A DNA stretch of 64,000 nucleotides from Simiduia agarivorans SA1 = DSM 21679 (GCF_000305785.2 NC_018868.3:1598001-1662000); one strand, 5' to 3'. Counted from the first letter of the stretch, positions 42,497-53,506 are shown. Notes: generated by a model not told the origin, from the letters alone. Program-made: numbers and translations.

Positions 42497-44632
42497 TTAC
42501 TCGGCTGAAGCTTCCTCAGAAGCGGCTGGTGCATCGGCACCGCCTTCTTCTGCTTTGGCTTCTTTGATCGACAGTTTGATGCGGCCGCGCTGGTCTACGT
42601 CCAGACACTTCACGCGCACCACCTGGCCTTCTTTCAGATAGTCGTTCACATCGTTCACACGCTCTTCAGCGATTTGTGAAATGTGTACCAGACCGTCTTT
42701 GCCGGGCAGGAAGTTGACGAAGGCGCCGAAGTCCACGATGCGTACAACCGTACCTTCGTAGATTTCGCCCACTTCAGCTTCTGCTGTGATAGCACCGATA
42801 CGATCCAGCACATCGCGGATGACTTCGCCGGTCTGGCCGAAGATAGTGACGGTACCGTCGTCTTCAATGTCGATAGACGCACCGGTTTCTTCGGTCATGG
42901 CACGGATCACTGCACCACCTTTACCGATGATGTCGCGGATCTTGTCCGGATCAACCTTGATCTTTTCGAAGCGTGGCGCGTTGTCGTTGATCTCACCACG
43001 AGGAGCAGAAATCACCTTGTTCATTTCGGCCAGGATATGCAAACGGGCGTGCAGCGCCTGCTCGAGAGCAATCTCCATGATCTCTTCGGTGATACCTTCG
43101 ATCTTGATGTCCATCTGCAGCGCAGTCACACCGTTGGCGGTACCCGCTACTTTGAAGTCCATATCGCCCAGGTGGTCTTCGTCACCCAGGATATCGGTCA
43201 GTACGGCAAAACCGTTGTCTTCTTTCACCAGACCCATGGCAATACCGGCCACGGGGGCTTTCATTGGCACGCCAGCGTCCATCAGCGCAAGGCTGGTGCC
43301 ACACACAGAGGCCATAGAAGAAGAACCGTTGGACTCGGTAATTTCACTCACAACGCGCAGGCTGTAGGGGAAATCGTCCATGTTCGGCAGGCTGGCAGCC
43401 ACACCGCGACGGGCCAGACGACCGTGACCAATTTCACGACGACCAGTGGCACCCATGCGACCACACTCACCTACAGAGTAGGGAGGGAAGTTGTAGTGCA
43501 GCATGAAGGGATCTTTGCGCTCGCCTTCCAGTGCATCAATGATCTGTGCATCGCGGGCAGAGCCCAGAGTTGCAACCACCAGTGCCTGGGTTTCACCACG
43601 GGTAAACAGGGCAGAACCGTGGGCCTTGGGCAGAACACCCACTTCCACTTCAATCGCGCGCACAGTTTTGGCGTCGCGGCCGTCAATACGGGGTTCACCG
43701 GCCACTACACGTGAACGCACAATATTTTTTTCGAGCTTGGCAAAGGCTTCGCGCACATCATCTTTGGAAACGCCGGCGTCTTCATTGACCAGCTCCTCAA
43801 TAGCCTGACTGCGCAGCTCGCCCAAACGATCATAACGCTTGGCTTTGTCAGTAATGCGGTAAGCAACGCCGATAGAGTCTTCGAAACCTTTTGCCAGGGC
43901 CGCTTTCAATTCAGTGTTTTCAGCCGGTGCAGACCAATCCCACACGGGTTTGCCTGCATCGCGGGCCAGTTCACTCACCGCCTGCACAACGGCCTGCATT
44001 TCCTGATGGGCGTACAATACGGCACCCAACATGATGTCTTCTGGCAATTCGTTAGCTTCTGATTCAACCATCAGCACGGCGTCTTTGGTACCGGCAACCA
44101 CCATGTCCAGCTCACTGGTTTTCAGCGCGCTGTAGGTGGGGTTCAGGATGTAACCGTCGGCCTGGGTGTAACCCACGCGCGCAGCACCAATGGGGCCCGC
44201 AAAGGGAATACCGGAAATGGCCAGGGCCGCCGAGGTACCGATCATGGCGCAGATATCGGGATCGACATTCTTTTCTGCGGAAACGACAGTACACACCACC
44301 TGCACTTCATTCTTGAAGCCATTGGGGAACAGCGGGCGGATGGGACGGTCGATCAGACGCGAGGTCAGGGTTTCTTTTTCGCTGGGGCGACCTTCGCGCT
44401 TGAAAAAACCACCGGGGATTTTACCCGCCGCGTAGGCTTTTTCCTGATAGTGCACAGACAGAGGGAAGAAGTCCTGACCCTCTTTGGCTTCTTTGGCACC
44501 GACTACAGTACACAGCACTGAAGTTTCGCCGATAGTTGCAATGACCGCACCGCTGGCCTGACGCGCAACGCGACCGGTTTCCAGAGTTACGGTGTCACTT
44601 CCGTATTGAAACGATTTGATTACAGGATTCAC
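42497..44632 (-). CDS. pnp: Polyribonucleotide nucleotidyltransferase
   Basis: 711 residues, the full-length form: two RNase PH domains ([30 protein letters not shown] and [33 protein letters not shown]), the helical linker, the KH domain ([24 protein letters not shown]) and the S1 domain ([33 protein letters not shown]). The phosphorolytic active site ([15 protein letters not shown] region, [18 protein letters not shown]) is intact. It degrades RNA 3'-5' in the degradosome. Downstream of rpsO with an intervening repeat region. Confidence 0.98.
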   Translation of the reverse strand: MNPVIKSFQYGSDTVTLETGRVARQASGAVIATIGETSVLCTVVGAKEAKEGQDFFPLSVHYQEKAYAAGKIPGGFFKREGRPSEKETLTSRLIDRPIRPLFPNGFKNEVQVVCTVVSAEKNVDPDICAMIGTSAALAISGIPFAGPIGAARVGYTQADGYILNPTYSALKTSELDMVVAGTKDAVLMVESEANELPEDIMLGAVLYAHQEMQAVVQAVSELARDAGKPVWDWSAPAENTELKAALAKGFEDSIGVAYRITDKAKRYDRLGELRSQAIEELVNEDAGVSKDDVREAFAKLEKNIVRSRVVAGEPRIDGRDAKTVRAIEVEVGVLPKAHGSALFTRGETQALVVATLGSARDAQIIDALEGERKDPFMLHYNFPPYSVGECGRMGATGRREIGHGRLARRGVAASLPNMDDFPYSLRVVSEITESNGSSSMASVCGTSLALMDAGVPMKAPVAGIAMGLVKEDNGFAVLTDILGDEDHLGDMDFKVAGTANGVTALQMDIKIEGITEEIMEIALEQALHARLHILAEMNKVISAPRGEINDNAPRFEKIKVDPDKIRDIIGKGGAVIRAMTEETGASIDIEDDGTVTIFGQTGEVIRDVLDRIGAITAEAEVGEIYEGTVVRIVDFGAFVNFLPGKDGLVHISQIAEERVNDVNDYLKEGQVVRVKCLDVDQRGRIKLSIKEAKAEEGGADAPAASEEASAE

Positions 44633-44703
44633 TTATATCGTCCTTTTCTCTTCTTACTTTCACTTGTGTTGTTTGTTGCTACATATAACGTTCGGAAAAC
44701 TGG

Positions 44704-44847
44704 GGAATAATTGGGGTCAGGGAAAATTGGAATAATTGGGGTCAGATACACTTTTCGCCAATAGAAAGTAGCGATTTACGCTGCGCTCGCGAAATGTGTA
44801 TCTGACCCCAATTATTCTGATTTTCCGTGTATCTGACCCCAATTATT
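44704..44847. repeat. Four copies of an AATAATTGGGGTCAG repeat between rpsO and pnp
   Basis: Two direct copies (44706-44722 with GGG, 44731-44751 with ATACAC) and two inverted copies (44796-44816 and 44827-44847). The 44731 and 44796 copies form a long hairpin around a 44-base loop that includes GCGAAATG. This is typical of dispersed REP-like or transposase-end repeats. It falls inside the rpsO-pnp spacer, where pnp autoregulatory hairpins usually lie. Confidence 0.8.
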
Positions 44848-44865
44848 CAAAGCCCAATTCCCCTG

Positions 44866-44894
44866 AATAAAAAAGCGCCCGCCAAAGGGCGGGC
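44866..44894 (-). terminator. Terminator of rpsO
   Basis: Stem GCCCGCC/GGCGGGC (44877-44883, 44888-44894), with a T6 tract on the minus strand (44869-44874). It should separate rpsO from pnp at least in part. Confidence 0.88.
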
Positions 44895-44903
44895 ACCGGA
44901 AAC

Positions 44904-45173
44904 TTAGCGACGCAGGCCGAGTTTCTTAATCAGGACAGTGTAACGCTCGGCGTTTTTGCCCTTGAGGTAATCCAGCAGCTTACGACGCTGGTTAACCATG
45001 CGGATCAGACCACGACGTGAGTGGTGATCTTTTTTGTTGTCAGCAAAGTGACCCTGCAACTTGTTGATGTTGTGGGTCAGCAGGGCAACCTGCACTTCCG
45101 GCGAACCTGTGTCGCCTTCGGCCTGCTGATACTCTTTAACGATGTCCGCTTTTTCTACTGCACTCAGTGCCAT
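44904..45173 (-). CDS. rpsO: 30S ribosomal protein S15
   Basis: 89 residues from [78 protein letters not shown]. This is the canonical uS15 sequence and length; the longer frame is ignored. It binds 16S rRNA helices 20-22 and is an early assembly protein. Upstream 130 bases to truB could hold the autoregulatory pseudoknot, but I did not work out its structure. Confidence 0.99.
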   Translation of the reverse strand: MALSAVEKADIVKEYQQAEGDTGSPEVQVALLTHNINKLQGHFADNKKDHHSRRGLIRMVNQRRKLLDYLKGKNAERYTVLIKKLGLRR

Positions 45174-45305
45174 TTCATTCACCTTACAATTAAATAACAA
45201 TTGAATATGCAAGTTGTTTGGAAGAAAGACTCTTTCATAACAACCGGTTATAAGGCCTGCCCGTGCATATTTACAGACAGGTCCTGCTTCCGACCGAGGG
45301 CTGAA

Positions 45306-46259
45306 TCAGCCTTCAGGCGTCGAAACTGTGGCCACCAGTCGCTTGGGCGCGACCATGCCGTCATCGGTCAATTCGCCGATGCCTAAAAATTGTTCAGTAT
45401 CGTCGAAGACACGCACCATATCACCAACCCCGCCCAAGGCAAAGGCCCGCGCGTCCATTACCGGGTTACCACGGCGAAAATAGTAGGCTGAGTCGGCAAT
45501 CAGCGCCAGTTCAGGCAGGCTGGCCACCGGGGCATCGACCGGTAAAAGATGGTGATCCAGCACTTCGGCCAACCCTTCACCACGCTCTTCGGCCAAGGCC
45601 TCCAGCGTCACGGCCTGGGCATCGGTAAAAGGCCCCGCCTGGGTACGGTGTAAACGGCTGATATGGCCACCCACCGCCAGTGCCTGCCCCAGATCTTCTG
45701 CAATGGAGCGTATATAGGTGCCCTTGGAGCACTTGACGCTGATATCCACCTCGGCCACGTCACCGGGTCTGAAATCGAGCAATTCCAATGCGTAAACCGT
45801 TACAGTACGGGCTTCCCGCTCCACTTCCACGCCTTCACGCGCCAACTTATACAACGGCTGGCCGTCTTTCTTCAGCGCCGAAAACATGGAGGGCACCTGC
45901 TGGATTTGCCCCCGGAAGGCCTCCAACGCTTTGGCGACCTGTGCTTCGGTGATGTGGGAAGCATCGGTCTTTTCTACCAATTCGCCATCGCTGTCGGAAC
46001 TGTCGGTGCGTTCACCCAGGCGAATAGTGGCGTCGTAGCCTTTATCGGCATCGAGCAGAAACTGGGAAAACTTGGTGGATTCACCAAAACACAGGGGCAG
46101 AACACCGGTCGCCAGGGGATCAAGGCTGCCGGTGTGGCCGGCTTTGGCCACGTAAAATAACCGCTTGGCTTTCTGCAGGGCAAGGTTGGACGAGATGCCC
46201 GTGGGCTTGTTCAATACCAATACGCCGCTTACCGGGCGGCCTTTTGCGCGTCGACCCAT
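45306..46259 (-). CDS. truB: tRNA pseudouridine-55 synthase
   Basis: 317 residues. SGVLVLNKPTGISSNLALQKAKRLF, the catalytic GHTGSLDPLATGVLPLCFGESTKFSQFLL (Asp in SLDPLATG), YDATIRLGERTDSSDSDG, CSKGTYIRSIAEDLG and the C-terminal PUA-like domain are present. It makes pseudouridine 55 in the T-loop of all tRNAs. Six bases after rbfA in the infB operon. Start MGRRAKGRPVSG fits the family. Confidence 0.97.
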   Translation of the reverse strand: MGRRAKGRPVSGVLVLNKPTGISSNLALQKAKRLFYVAKAGHTGSLDPLATGVLPLCFGESTKFSQFLLDADKGYDATIRLGERTDSSDSDGELVEKTDASHITEAQVAKALEAFRGQIQQVPSMFSALKKDGQPLYKLAREGVEVEREARTVTVYALELLDFRPGDVAEVDISVKCSKGTYIRSIAEDLGQALAVGGHISRLHRTQAGPFTDAQAVTLEALAEERGEGLAEVLDHHLLPVDAPVASLPELALIADSAYYFRRGNPVMDARAFALGGVGDMVRVFDDTEQFLGIGELTDDGMVAPKRLVATVSTPEG

Positions 46260-46265
46260 GCAGAC

Positions 46266-46655
46266 TCAGTCCTCGGACTCATCCTGATGGCGCGCCTTGT
46301 CATCCGACACGGCCTTTTCAATCAGGCTGGCCAGGGCGTTGCCACGCACGGTGGTATTGTCATAAATAAATTGCAGCTTGGGCGTGGTGCGCAGATCCAG
46401 GTCTTTCGCCACCAGGGTGCGCAGAAAACCAGACGCTTTATTGAGCACGTCCAGGGCTGCTTTGCACTCGGCGTCGGTTTCGCGCCCGACAAAGGTCACG
46501 TACACCTTGGCAAAAGCAAAATCGCGCGTCACTTCCACGTCGTTCACATTGACCATGCCAATACGGGGATCGCGGATTTCGTGCTGAATGAATTGCGAGA
46601 TGGAACGCTGGAGCGCGTCGCCTACCCGGTCGGTGCGTTTAAATTCGCGTGCCAT
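46266..46655 (-). CDS. rbfA: Ribosome-binding factor A
   Basis: 129 residues. The KH-like fold signatures are RTDRVGDALQRSISQFIQHEIRDPRIGMVNVNDVEVTRDFAFAKVYVTF and FLRTLVAKDLDLRTTPKLQFIYDNT. RbfA binds the 30S subunit near helix 1 of 16S rRNA during maturation and is needed in the cold. Between infB and truB, as in almost all proteobacteria. Confidence 0.97.
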   Translation of the reverse strand: MAREFKRTDRVGDALQRSISQFIQHEIRDPRIGMVNVNDVEVTRDFAFAKVYVTFVGRETDAECKAALDVLNKASGFLRTLVAKDLDLRTTPKLQFIYDNTTVRGNALASLIEKAVSDDKARHQDESED

Positions 46656-46712
46656 AACCTCTACCCGAAACTGGCCGCCCGCAGGCGGCCCGGAAAAGCG
46701 GACGGCGAACCA

Positions 46713-49409
46713 TTACAGTTCGCGCGCAACCTCTTTCACATCGAACACTTCGATCTGGTCTCCCACCTTCACGTCGTAGTTCTTAACACCGATACCGCAT
46801 TCCATACCGGAGCGGACTTCTTTCACGTCATCTTTAAAGCGACGCAGGGATTCCAGCTCGCCTTCAAAGATCACCACATTGTCACGCAGAACGCGGATAG
46901 GCTTGTTACGATACACAGTACCTTCCGTCACCATACAGCCGGCCACCTGACCGAACTTGGGTGAGCGGAAGACTTCGCGCACATCGGCAATACCCACAAT
47001 CTCTTCCACGCGTTCAGGCGCCAGCATACCGGCCAGAGCGGAACGGACTTCGTCCAACAGCTGATAAATAATGCTGTAGTAACGGATTTCCACGCCCTCA
47101 CCTTCGGCCAGTCGACGGGTGCCGGCATCGGCACGCACGTTAAAACCGATCACAATCGCACCGGTCGCCAACGCCAGGTTCACATCACTCTCTGTGATAC
47201 CACCCACACCGGACGACACCACGTTGACCTGAACTTCTTCGTTGCCGATGTCAGCCAGTGAACTGATGATCGCTTCGAGTGAACCGCGCACGTCGGTTTT
47301 GACCACCACAGACAGAATCTTCTTCTCGTCTGCGCCCATGTTGGCAAACATGTTTTCCAGCTTGGCGGCCTGCTGACGCTGCAGTTTTTCGGAGCGCTCT
47401 TTCTCCGCGCGATGCTCGGCCACTTCACGGGCTTTGCGCTCGTCCGGCACCACGGCGAAATCTTCGCCGGCACCGGGCGCGTTGTTCAGACCCAGAATTT
47501 CCACCGGCGTAGATGGACCGGCTTCTTTCACCTGCTGACCGTGTTCGTTGGTCATGGCGCGCACGCGACCATAGGTCTGGCCGGCCAACAACATATCGCC
47601 CTGACGCAAGGTACCTTCCTGAATCAGCACAGTAGCAACGGCACCGCGGCCTTTGTCCACACGCGATTCCACCACCACGCCTTTTGCCGGGACATCGGCC
47701 GGTGCTTGCAGCTCCAGGATTTCTGCCTGCAGGGAAATAGATTCCAAAAGTTCATCAACGCCCTGACCGGTGTGCGCGGATACGTGCACAAACTGGGTAT
47801 CGCCACCCCAATCTTCCGGGATCACTTCGTGCTGAACCAATTCATTCTTCACGCGGTCAGGATCGGCGGCTTCTTTGTCACACTTGTTAATGGCAACCAC
47901 GATCGGTACACCAGCGGCTTTGGAGTGCTGGATCGCTTCAATGGTTTGCGGCATCACACCGTCGTCGGCAGCCACCACCAGAATCACCACGTCCGTGGCC
48001 TGGGCACCGCGTGCACGCATGGCGGTAAAAGCCGCGTGACCCGGGGTATCCAGAAAGGTGATTTCTCCCATCTTGGTGGACACACGGTAAGCACCGATAT
48101 GCTGGGTAATACCACCGGCTTCACCCGCGGCCACTTTGGCTTTACGGATGTAGTCGAGCAGCGAGGTTTTGCCGTGGTCAACGTGACCCATCACAGTAAC
48201 CACCGGCGCACGGTGTACCATCTCACCTTCGTGAGTGATGGACTGCTGCAGTGCTTCTTCCAGCTCGTTATCACTCTTCAGGCGGAAGGTGTGGCCCATT
48301 TCCTCAACAATCAGCTGAGAGGTTTCCTGGTCCAGTGAATCGTTCAGCGTGGCCATCACGCCCATCTTCATCATGCGCTTGATCAGCTCATTGACTTTGA
48401 TGTTCATGCGGCTGGCTAATTCACTGACGGTAATCAGTGGGGGTAATTCAACTTCCAAAATTTGCTTCTGTGTTGGTTTTTTGAAGCCGTGCTTGTTAGA
48501 CAATTTCAACGAGGCACGGGCGCGACGCGGTTGCGCCAACTCATCTTCCAATTCGTCCAGATGGGCCAGATCGATGCGTGCACCTTTCTTAGGTGCCGCA
48601 GGTGCCGCCTTTTTGGACGCGCGGTGACCGGCTTTCTTGGTGTGGCGGCCAGCTTCTTCGCCATCGTCAACGTCTAGATTGCGGGCCGCTTTTTTCGGTG
48701 CCTGACCGTGCTTGCCTTTGGTCTCTTCTTCTTTCTTGGCCTTGGCTTCGGCGTCGGCACGCTGCTGACGCAGCTCTTCTTCCTCGCGGCGTTTAGCCTC
48801 GAGTTCTTCCTGCTTCTTGCGATCTTCCTCTTCCTGCTTGCGACGGGTTTCCAGCGCAGCTATGCGGCGCTCTTCCATGTCGTCCAGGCGATGACTCGCG
48901 ATTGAAGCCGGTGCTTCAGCCTGCTTGGTTTCGGCAGCTTTAGCAGCTGCTGCAGCCGCTGCATCGGCTTCGGCCTTGGCTTTCGCCGCCGCTTCAGCTT
49001 CCGCCTTGGCTTTCTCTGCAGCGGCTTTTGCCGCTTGCTCGGCAGCCTCGGCCTCAGCGTTAACCGTCGCCGCTTCGGCTTCCGCCTCTGCCGCCGCAGC
49101 CAACTCAGCCGGATCACGTTTCACATAGGTGCGTTTCTTGCGCACTTCTACGTTCACGGTTTTGCGCGATGCACCCGAACCGGTTTTCAGGGTCGTAGTG
49201 GTTTTGCGCTTCAGGGTAATTTTCTTGGGCTCGGAGACGTCTTCACCGTGGCTGCTTTTCAAATGGCGCAGCAGGGTTTGTTTTTCGTCGTCAGAGACCA
49301 GCTCATCCGCCTTCTTGTGTTTCAGGCCAGCTTCCTGCATCTGCTTGAGCAGACGTTCTACGGGAGCTCCGACTGATTCGGCGAGTTCGCTTACAGTTAC
49401 TTCAGCCAT
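46713..49409 (-). CDS. infB: Translation initiation factor IF-2
   Basis: 898 residues. The IF2N domain [24 protein letters not shown] is followed by a long charged Ala/Glu/Lys coiled-coil region (about 100-280), then a second IF2N ([23 protein letters not shown]). The G domain has [21 protein letters not shown] (G1), DTPGHAAF (G3), [14 protein letters not shown] (G4), then domains II-IV. It brings initiator tRNA to the 30S subunit; the initiator tRNA gene is at the head of this same operon. Starts 14 bases after nusA. Confidence 0.98.
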   Translation of the reverse strand: MAEVTVSELAESVGAPVERLLKQMQEAGLKHKKADELVSDDEKQTLLRHLKSSHGEDVSEPKKITLKRKTTTTLKTGSGASRKTVNVEVRKKRTYVKRDPAELAAAAEAEAEAATVNAEAEAAEQAAKAAAEKAKAEAEAAAKAKAEADAAAAAAAKAAETKQAEAPASIASHRLDDMEERRIAALETRRKQEEEDRKKQEELEAKRREEEELRQQRADAEAKAKKEEETKGKHGQAPKKAARNLDVDDGEEAGRHTKKAGHRASKKAAPAAPKKGARIDLAHLDELEDELAQPRRARASLKLSNKHGFKKPTQKQILEVELPPLITVSELASRMNIKVNELIKRMMKMGVMATLNDSLDQETSQLIVEEMGHTFRLKSDNELEEALQQSITHEGEMVHRAPVVTVMGHVDHGKTSLLDYIRKAKVAAGEAGGITQHIGAYRVSTKMGEITFLDTPGHAAFTAMRARGAQATDVVILVVAADDGVMPQTIEAIQHSKAAGVPIVVAINKCDKEAADPDRVKNELVQHEVIPEDWGGDTQFVHVSAHTGQGVDELLESISLQAEILELQAPADVPAKGVVVESRVDKGRGAVATVLIQEGTLRQGDMLLAGQTYGRVRAMTNEHGQQVKEAGPSTPVEILGLNNAPGAGEDFAVVPDERKAREVAEHRAEKERSEKLQRQQAAKLENMFANMGADEKKILSVVVKTDVRGSLEAIISSLADIGNEEVQVNVVSSGVGGITESDVNLALATGAIVIGFNVRADAGTRRLAEGEGVEIRYYSIIYQLLDEVRSALAGMLAPERVEEIVGIADVREVFRSPKFGQVAGCMVTEGTVYRNKPIRVLRDNVVIFEGELESLRRFKDDVKEVRSGMECGIGVKNYDVKVGDQIEVFDVKEVAREL

Positions 49410-49423
49410 TCTGTTTCCTCGGG

Positions 49424-50929
49424 TTATTGCTCGTCCGCGCTGTCTGTCTCATCGGCAAACCAGGGTTCACGCGCTTTCATGATCAGAGCGGCGGCGCGCT
49501 CCTCATCCATTCCTTCAATATCCAAAAGATCGTCTACCGATTGTTCGGCCAGATCTTCCATTGAAATTACGCCAGCAGCTGCCAGCAGATAAGCCGTGTG
49601 CTTATCCATGCCTTCCATTGTGAGCAGGTCCTGTGCCGGCTCGGTATCCAGTTTCTCTTCTGTGGCCAGCGCCTGGGTCAGCAGCGCATCTTTGGCGCGA
49701 GCACGCAACTCTTCGGCAATATCTTCGTCGAAGCCATCGATAGCCAACATTTCTTCCAGAGGCACATAAGCCACTTCTTCCAGCGTGGTGAAGCCTTCTT
49801 CCACCAGCACTTCAGCGACTTCTTCATCCACATCCAGTGCGTTCATGAACACTTCAACAAAGTTACCGGACTCTTCCTGCTGCTTGGAATTCCAGTCATC
49901 AATGCTCATGACATTGATGGTCCAGCCAGTCAGCTCGGACGCCAGGCGAACATTCTGACCACCACGACCAATGGCCTGGGCCAGATTGTCTTCTTCAACC
50001 GCCACGTCCATGGACTCAGTATCTTCATCCACCACAATGGATTCGATTTCAGCCGGCGACATGGCGTTGATCACAAATTGCGCCGGGTTATCATCCCAAA
50101 GCACGATATCAACGCGCTCATTACCCAATTCGTTCGACACAGCCTGTACACGAGAACCACGCATACCCACGCAGGCGCCGACAGGGTCAATACGGCCGTC
50201 GTTGGTTTTCACCGCGATTTTGGCGCGTGAACCCGGGTCGCGGGCAGCGCCTTTGATCTCGATCACTTCCTCGGAAATCTCGGGCACTTCAATCTTGAAC
50301 AGCTCAATCAGCATTTCCGGGCAGGAACGGCTCAGGTACAGCTGGGGACCGCGGGCATCAGGCCGCACATCCAACAGTAACGCACGCACACGGTCGTTCA
50401 TGCGGAAGACTTCACGTCCCACCAGCTGATCGCGAGGCAACAGGCCTTCAGCGTTGTTACCCAAATCCACAATCACCGCATCGCGGGTCACTTTTTTAAC
50501 GGTGCCGTTGACCAGCTCACCAATGCGGTGACGGTATTCCTCAACGATTTGTGCACGTTCGGCTTCGCGCACTTTCTGCACAATAACCTGCTTAGCGGTT
50601 TGGGCTGCGATGCGACCAAACTCAACGTTTTCAACCTGCTCTTCGTACACATCACCGGCTTTCAGGTTGGGGTCCACTTCGTGGGCTTCTTCCAACGTGA
50701 ACTGTGTGCCCAATTCGGCCAGGGTGTCGTCGTCAACAACCAACCAGCGGCGATAGGTTTCGTAGCTGCCATCTTTGCGGTCGATCACAACGCGGATATC
50801 CGAGTCTTCTTCGTAGCGCTTTTTGGTGGCAGTTGCCAACGCAGTCTCAATGGCCTCAAAAATCACGCCACGGTCTACGCCTTTTTCGTTGGACACCGCC
50901 TCGGCAACCAGCAAAATCTCTTTATTCAT
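49424..50929 (-). CDS. nusA: Transcription termination/antitermination factor NusA
   Basis: 501 residues. N-terminal RNAP-binding domain ([39 protein letters not shown]), S1 domain ([34 protein letters not shown]), two KH domains ([49 protein letters not shown] and [18 protein letters not shown]) and two acidic C-terminal AR repeats with the [17 protein letters not shown] type motif. Couples transcription pausing, termination and antitermination. Between rimP and infB. Confidence 0.98.
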   Translation of the reverse strand: MNKEILLVAEAVSNEKGVDRGVIFEAIETALATATKKRYEEDSDIRVVIDRKDGSYETYRRWLVVDDDTLAELGTQFTLEEAHEVDPNLKAGDVYEEQVENVEFGRIAAQTAKQVIVQKVREAERAQIVEEYRHRIGELVNGTVKKVTRDAVIVDLGNNAEGLLPRDQLVGREVFRMNDRVRALLLDVRPDARGPQLYLSRSCPEMLIELFKIEVPEISEEVIEIKGAARDPGSRAKIAVKTNDGRIDPVGACVGMRGSRVQAVSNELGNERVDIVLWDDNPAQFVINAMSPAEIESIVVDEDTESMDVAVEEDNLAQAIGRGGQNVRLASELTGWTINVMSIDDWNSKQQEESGNFVEVFMNALDVDEEVAEVLVEEGFTTLEEVAYVPLEEMLAIDGFDEDIAEELRARAKDALLTQALATEEKLDTEPAQDLLTMEGMDKHTAYLLAAAGVISMEDLAEQSVDDLLDIEGMDEERAAALIMKAREPWFADETDSADEQ

Positions 50930-50961
50930 AATGGTAAAGCCTCTGTAATTCCACCTGCCGC

Positions 50962-51417
50962 TCAGAATTGCGGAACGATGTTAGCCTTTTCAATTGAATC
51001 AACAGTAAATAAAAATTCTTCGTTATCGACGCGGACGACCACTTCGTCACCTTCCACGCCAACGATAAGCCCCGAAAATTTGCGACGGCCATCAAACGGC
51101 ACCCGCAAACGTAGCTCGACTTTTTCGCCAGCAAAACGCGCATAGTGCGCCAGCGTGTAGAGCGGACGATCCATCCCGGGCGATGACACCTCAAGGGTAT
51201 ATTCACCGGCAATAGGGTCTTCTACATCCATCACTGCACTGACCTGGCGACTGACTTTTTCACAGTCTTCAAGCTGCACGCCGCCTTCTTTTTCAATAAA
51301 AATACGCAGCGTGGCATTGCGACCCTGAGACAGATATTCCATCCCCCAGAATTCGCACCCCATGGCCTCAACCACCGGGATCACCATAGCTTCGAGCGCA
51401 TCGTGTTTTGCTGTCAT
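50962..51417 (-). CDS. rimP: Ribosome maturation factor RimP
   Basis: 151 residues from ATG 51417 ([87 protein letters not shown]). This covers both RimP domains, including the SPGxDRPL motif. The upstream open frame is not supported. It helps early assembly of the 30S head and central domain. First protein gene of the operon, after initiator tRNA-Met. Confidence 0.97.
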   Translation of the reverse strand: MTAKHDALEAMVIPVVEAMGCEFWGMEYLSQGRNATLRIFIEKEGGVQLEDCEKVSRQVSAVMDVEDPIAGEYTLEVSSPGMDRPLYTLAHYARFAGEKVELRLRVPFDGRRKFSGLIVGVEGDEVVVRVDNEEFLFTVDSIEKANIVPQF

Positions 51418-51675
51418 TCGATAGACCTGAAAAAACAAACAAAAAATGGGCACTGAGGCCCATTCTTATTTTCGCCTCGCATCGACAATGCGCGGCATTG
51501 TTACTGCGTGCAGCCATGCTGCACATACAAAAAAACCCCATAAGGGGCTTTTCGCGCGTCGCTGACGCTGCTCAGTAGCCAAAAGCCGACCTGGTATTTC
51601 GACTTCTGCCCGGCGATGCCGGCCAACTGCGCCACACTATACATCAGTGTTAGCATTGGTACCAAACCTGAAAAT

Positions 51676-51752
<77 letters not shown>

Positions 51753-51792
51753 CCGTCACTCGGTGTGAACATGTCCCCAACCGAGGCCGCGA

Positions 51793-51821
51793 ATTATAGG
51801 GAGACCCCCATAGTCGGTCAA
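51793..51821 (-). promoter_or_regulatory. Sigma-70 promoter of the metY-rimP-nusA-infB operon
   Basis: On the minus strand: TTGACC (51821-51816), a 17-base spacer and a perfect TATAAT (51798-51793). A GC-rich discriminator (near 51786-51792) follows, as expected for a stable-RNA promoter under ppGpp/DksA control. Transcription would begin about 34 bases before the tRNA. Confidence 0.88.
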
Positions 51822-52069
51822 CCCCCTTTTTGCATTTATTTTATAAAAACAATTACTTAGGGCAGAAATACAGCGGGACGGGCAGTTTTTGAGCGGAACG
51901 CCAGGGGCCGGCCGCTAATCACCTGATGCTAGCCACTAAATCCCTCATCCAAGCGGAGGACCTCCACCATACCCCCATGCGCTTACCAAATGAAAACCAG
52001 GGCTACCACAGCAGCCCACATTGCATTACCCAGATAAAGCTGCCTTCAAACGTGATATGGGAGGAAAAA
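51822..52069. other. Non-coding gap upstream of the metY promoter
   Basis: About 250 bases with small open frames but no start with a Shine-Dalgarno and no family resemblance. An AT-rich stretch (51826-51862) directly upstream of the -35 box could act as an UP element. Confidence 0.4.
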
Positions 52070-52112
52070 GTCCCGCAAGCGAAGCAAAGCGGGACTTTTG
52101 CATTGGTGCCCA
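52070..52112. repeat. Terminator-like hairpin plus a copy of the tRNA-Leu 3' end
   Basis: Hairpin GTCCCGC/GCGGGAC (52070-52076, 52089-52095) with flanking A and T tracts, followed by CATTGGTGCCCA at 52101-52112. The last is an exact copy of the sequence at the 3' end of tRNA-Leu (52265-52276), which is also preceded by a hairpin of the same type. It looks like a partial duplication of the tRNA-Leu/terminator junction. Confidence 0.65.
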
Positions 52113-52124
52113 CTCGTTTGCCGG

Positions 52125-52215
52125 GAGCAAACGAGGACTGCGACAGCAGCCCGAAGGGCGGCGGCCACGGACGGCCGCCGTCAACCCGGACGTAGTCCGG
52201 CCCAGCCGGGGTAGG
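52125..52215. repeat. Cluster of GC-rich hairpins
   Basis: Several consecutive stem-loops: GCAAACGAG-type (52105-52137 with CTCGTTTGC), GCGGCCACGGACGGCCGC (about 52160-52177), and CCGGACGTAGTCCGG (about 52186-52200). No coding signal. Role unknown. Confidence 0.5.
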
Positions 52216-52231
52216 CCTTAGAAAATAAAAA

Positions 52232-52264
52232 GACCCCGCAAGCTTTGCTTGCGGGGTCTTTTTT
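52232..52264. terminator. Terminator of the secG/tRNA-Leu transcript
   Basis: Stem GACCCCGCAAG/CTTGCGGGGTC (52232-52242, 52248-52258), with T tracts in both directions. It lies directly 3' of tRNA-Leu on the minus strand. Confidence 0.92.
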
Positions 52265-52267
52265 CAT

Positions 52268-52352
52268 TGGTGCCCAAGGCCGGACTTGAACCGGCACGAC
52301 TTGCGTCACTACCCCCTCAAGATAGCGTGTCTACCAATTTCACCACTTGGGC
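52268..52352 (-). tRNA. tRNA-Leu (GAG)
   Basis: 85 bases with encoded CCA. Acceptor GCCCAAG/CTTGGGC, anticodon loop TTGAGGG in stem CTATC/GGTAG giving anticodon GAG, a long variable arm (class II), and T-loop TTCAAGTC. Follows secG on the same strand, as in Pseudomonas and E. coli. Confidence 0.96.
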
Positions 52353-52374
52353 ATAAGGGGTTTGCAGCAATTGC

Positions 52375-52728
52375 TTACTGCTCAGGAACTTCTGGTACTT
52401 CCGAAGATTCCTGTTGAACTGAAGGTACTTCTCCGCCATCTACCGGTGCAGACTGCTCAACCACTGCCGGAATACCCGCGCTGGATGAGATCTCAGCCTG
52501 GTTTTTGGCAACAATGGCCAGACCAAAGCTGGTAGCAAAGAAAATCACCGAAAATATCGCGGTCATGCGGGTAAAAAAGTTACCACCGCCCTGACTGCCG
52601 AATACCGTCTGAGACGCGCCGCCGCCAAAGGAAGCCCCTGCCTCTGCGCCTTTACCCTGCTGCAGCAGGATCAGGCCGATGATGGCCAGTGCCGCCAGCA
52701 CGTGAACCACAATAATAATCTGTTCCAT
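52375..52728 (-). CDS. secG: Preprotein translocase subunit SecG
   Basis: 117 residues. Two membrane helices (IIIVVHVLAALAIIGLILL and TRMTAIFSVIFFATSFGLAIVA) around the conserved LLQQGKGAEAGASFGGGASQTVFGSQGGGNFFTR loop. An acidic Ser/Pro/Val-rich tail. Part of SecYEG in the inner membrane. Between tpiA and tRNA-Leu. Confidence 0.97.
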   Translation of the reverse strand: MEQIIIVVHVLAALAIIGLILLQQGKGAEAGASFGGGASQTVFGSQGGGNFFTRMTAIFSVIFFATSFGLAIVAKNQAEISSSAGIPAVVEQSAPVDGGEVPSVQQESSEVPEVPEQ

Positions 52729-52768
52729 AACCTTCTCTTACTAATCGCACGCACTCAGCGCACTCAAT

Positions 52769-53506
52769 TCAATCGGCCGCCCGGCAAATGGCGTAAAAGT
52801 CATCTGCTTTGAGCGCTGCGCCACCAACCAGCGCACCGTCTATATCCGTCTTGGCAAACAGCGCCTCGGCATTGGCCGGCTTGACACTGCCGCCGTATAA
52901 AATTCTGACCTGCTCGCCTGCAGCGCCCAATTGGTCGCGAATGAACGCGTGCACTGCCTGGGCCTGCTCGGGCGTCGCCGTTTTACCTGTGCCAATTGCC
53001 CATACGGGCTCATACGCCACAACAATTTGCGCCAGCGACGCACCAAACAATGCAATCACCGGTGACAGCTGCTCGCTGATGACTGCGAGAGTCTGGCCGG
53101 CGTCGCGCTCAGACAGCGTCTCGCCTACACAAACCACCGGCACCATGCCTTCAGCAAGCACCGCTTTCGCCTTTTTGGCGACCAGCTCACTGGACTCTGC
53201 ATGATATTGCCTGCGCTCGGAGTGGCCGACGATCACATAGCGACAATCGAGTTCCGACAACATGGCGGCCGCAACCTCACCGGTAAACGCCCCACTCGCA
53301 TGTGCGCTGGCATCTTGCGCGGCTAACTGGATATTACTGCCGCTCAGCAGCTGACCGACTTGTGCCAAGTGCAACGACACAGGCGCGACCGCGACTTCAG
53401 CTTTGTGCACACCCTGCCATTTAGCCAGGAGCGCCTCAAGCAGCACCTGATTGGCAGCCAGACTGCCGTTCATCTTCCAGTTGCCCATCACCAGGGAACG
53501 TCGCAT
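52769..53506 (-). CDS. tpiA: Triose-phosphate isomerase
   Basis: 245 residues from the ATG of [15 protein letters not shown], chosen because AAGGAA lies six bases upstream; two earlier ATGs are in-frame. Active-site Lys in GNWKMNG, His in VIVGHSERR, Glu in [21 protein letters not shown] and the phosphate loop [15 protein letters not shown]. Interconverts DHAP and glyceraldehyde-3-P. In the glmM-tpiA-secG order common to pseudomonads. Confidence 0.97.
   Translation of the reverse strand: MRRSLVMGNWKMNGSLAANQVLLEALLAKWQGVHKAEVAVAPVSLHLAQVGQLLSGSNIQLAAQDASAHASGAFTGEVAAAMLSELDCRYVIVGHSERRQYHAESSELVAKKAKAVLAEGMVPVVCVGETLSERDAGQTLAVISEQLSPVIALFGASLAQIVVAYEPVWAIGTGKTATPEQAQAVHAFIRDQLGAAGEQVRILYGGSVKPANAEALFAKTDIDGALVGGAALKADDFYAICRAAD

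Noticed and set aside
42683..43714. 343-residue open frame on the plus strand
   Set aside because: Antisense to pnp; His/Thr/Phe-rich composition typical of a complementary-frame shadow.
46713..49409. Ala/Glu/Lys-rich repeats in the N-terminal third of infB as a separate or foreign element
   Set aside because: Such charged coiled-coil linkers are normal in gammaproteobacterial IF-2, and the frame is continuous with both IF2N domains.
51926..52221. Small open frames between metY and tRNA-Leu
   Set aside because: They overlap hairpins and a terminator, have no Shine-Dalgarno and resemble no protein family.
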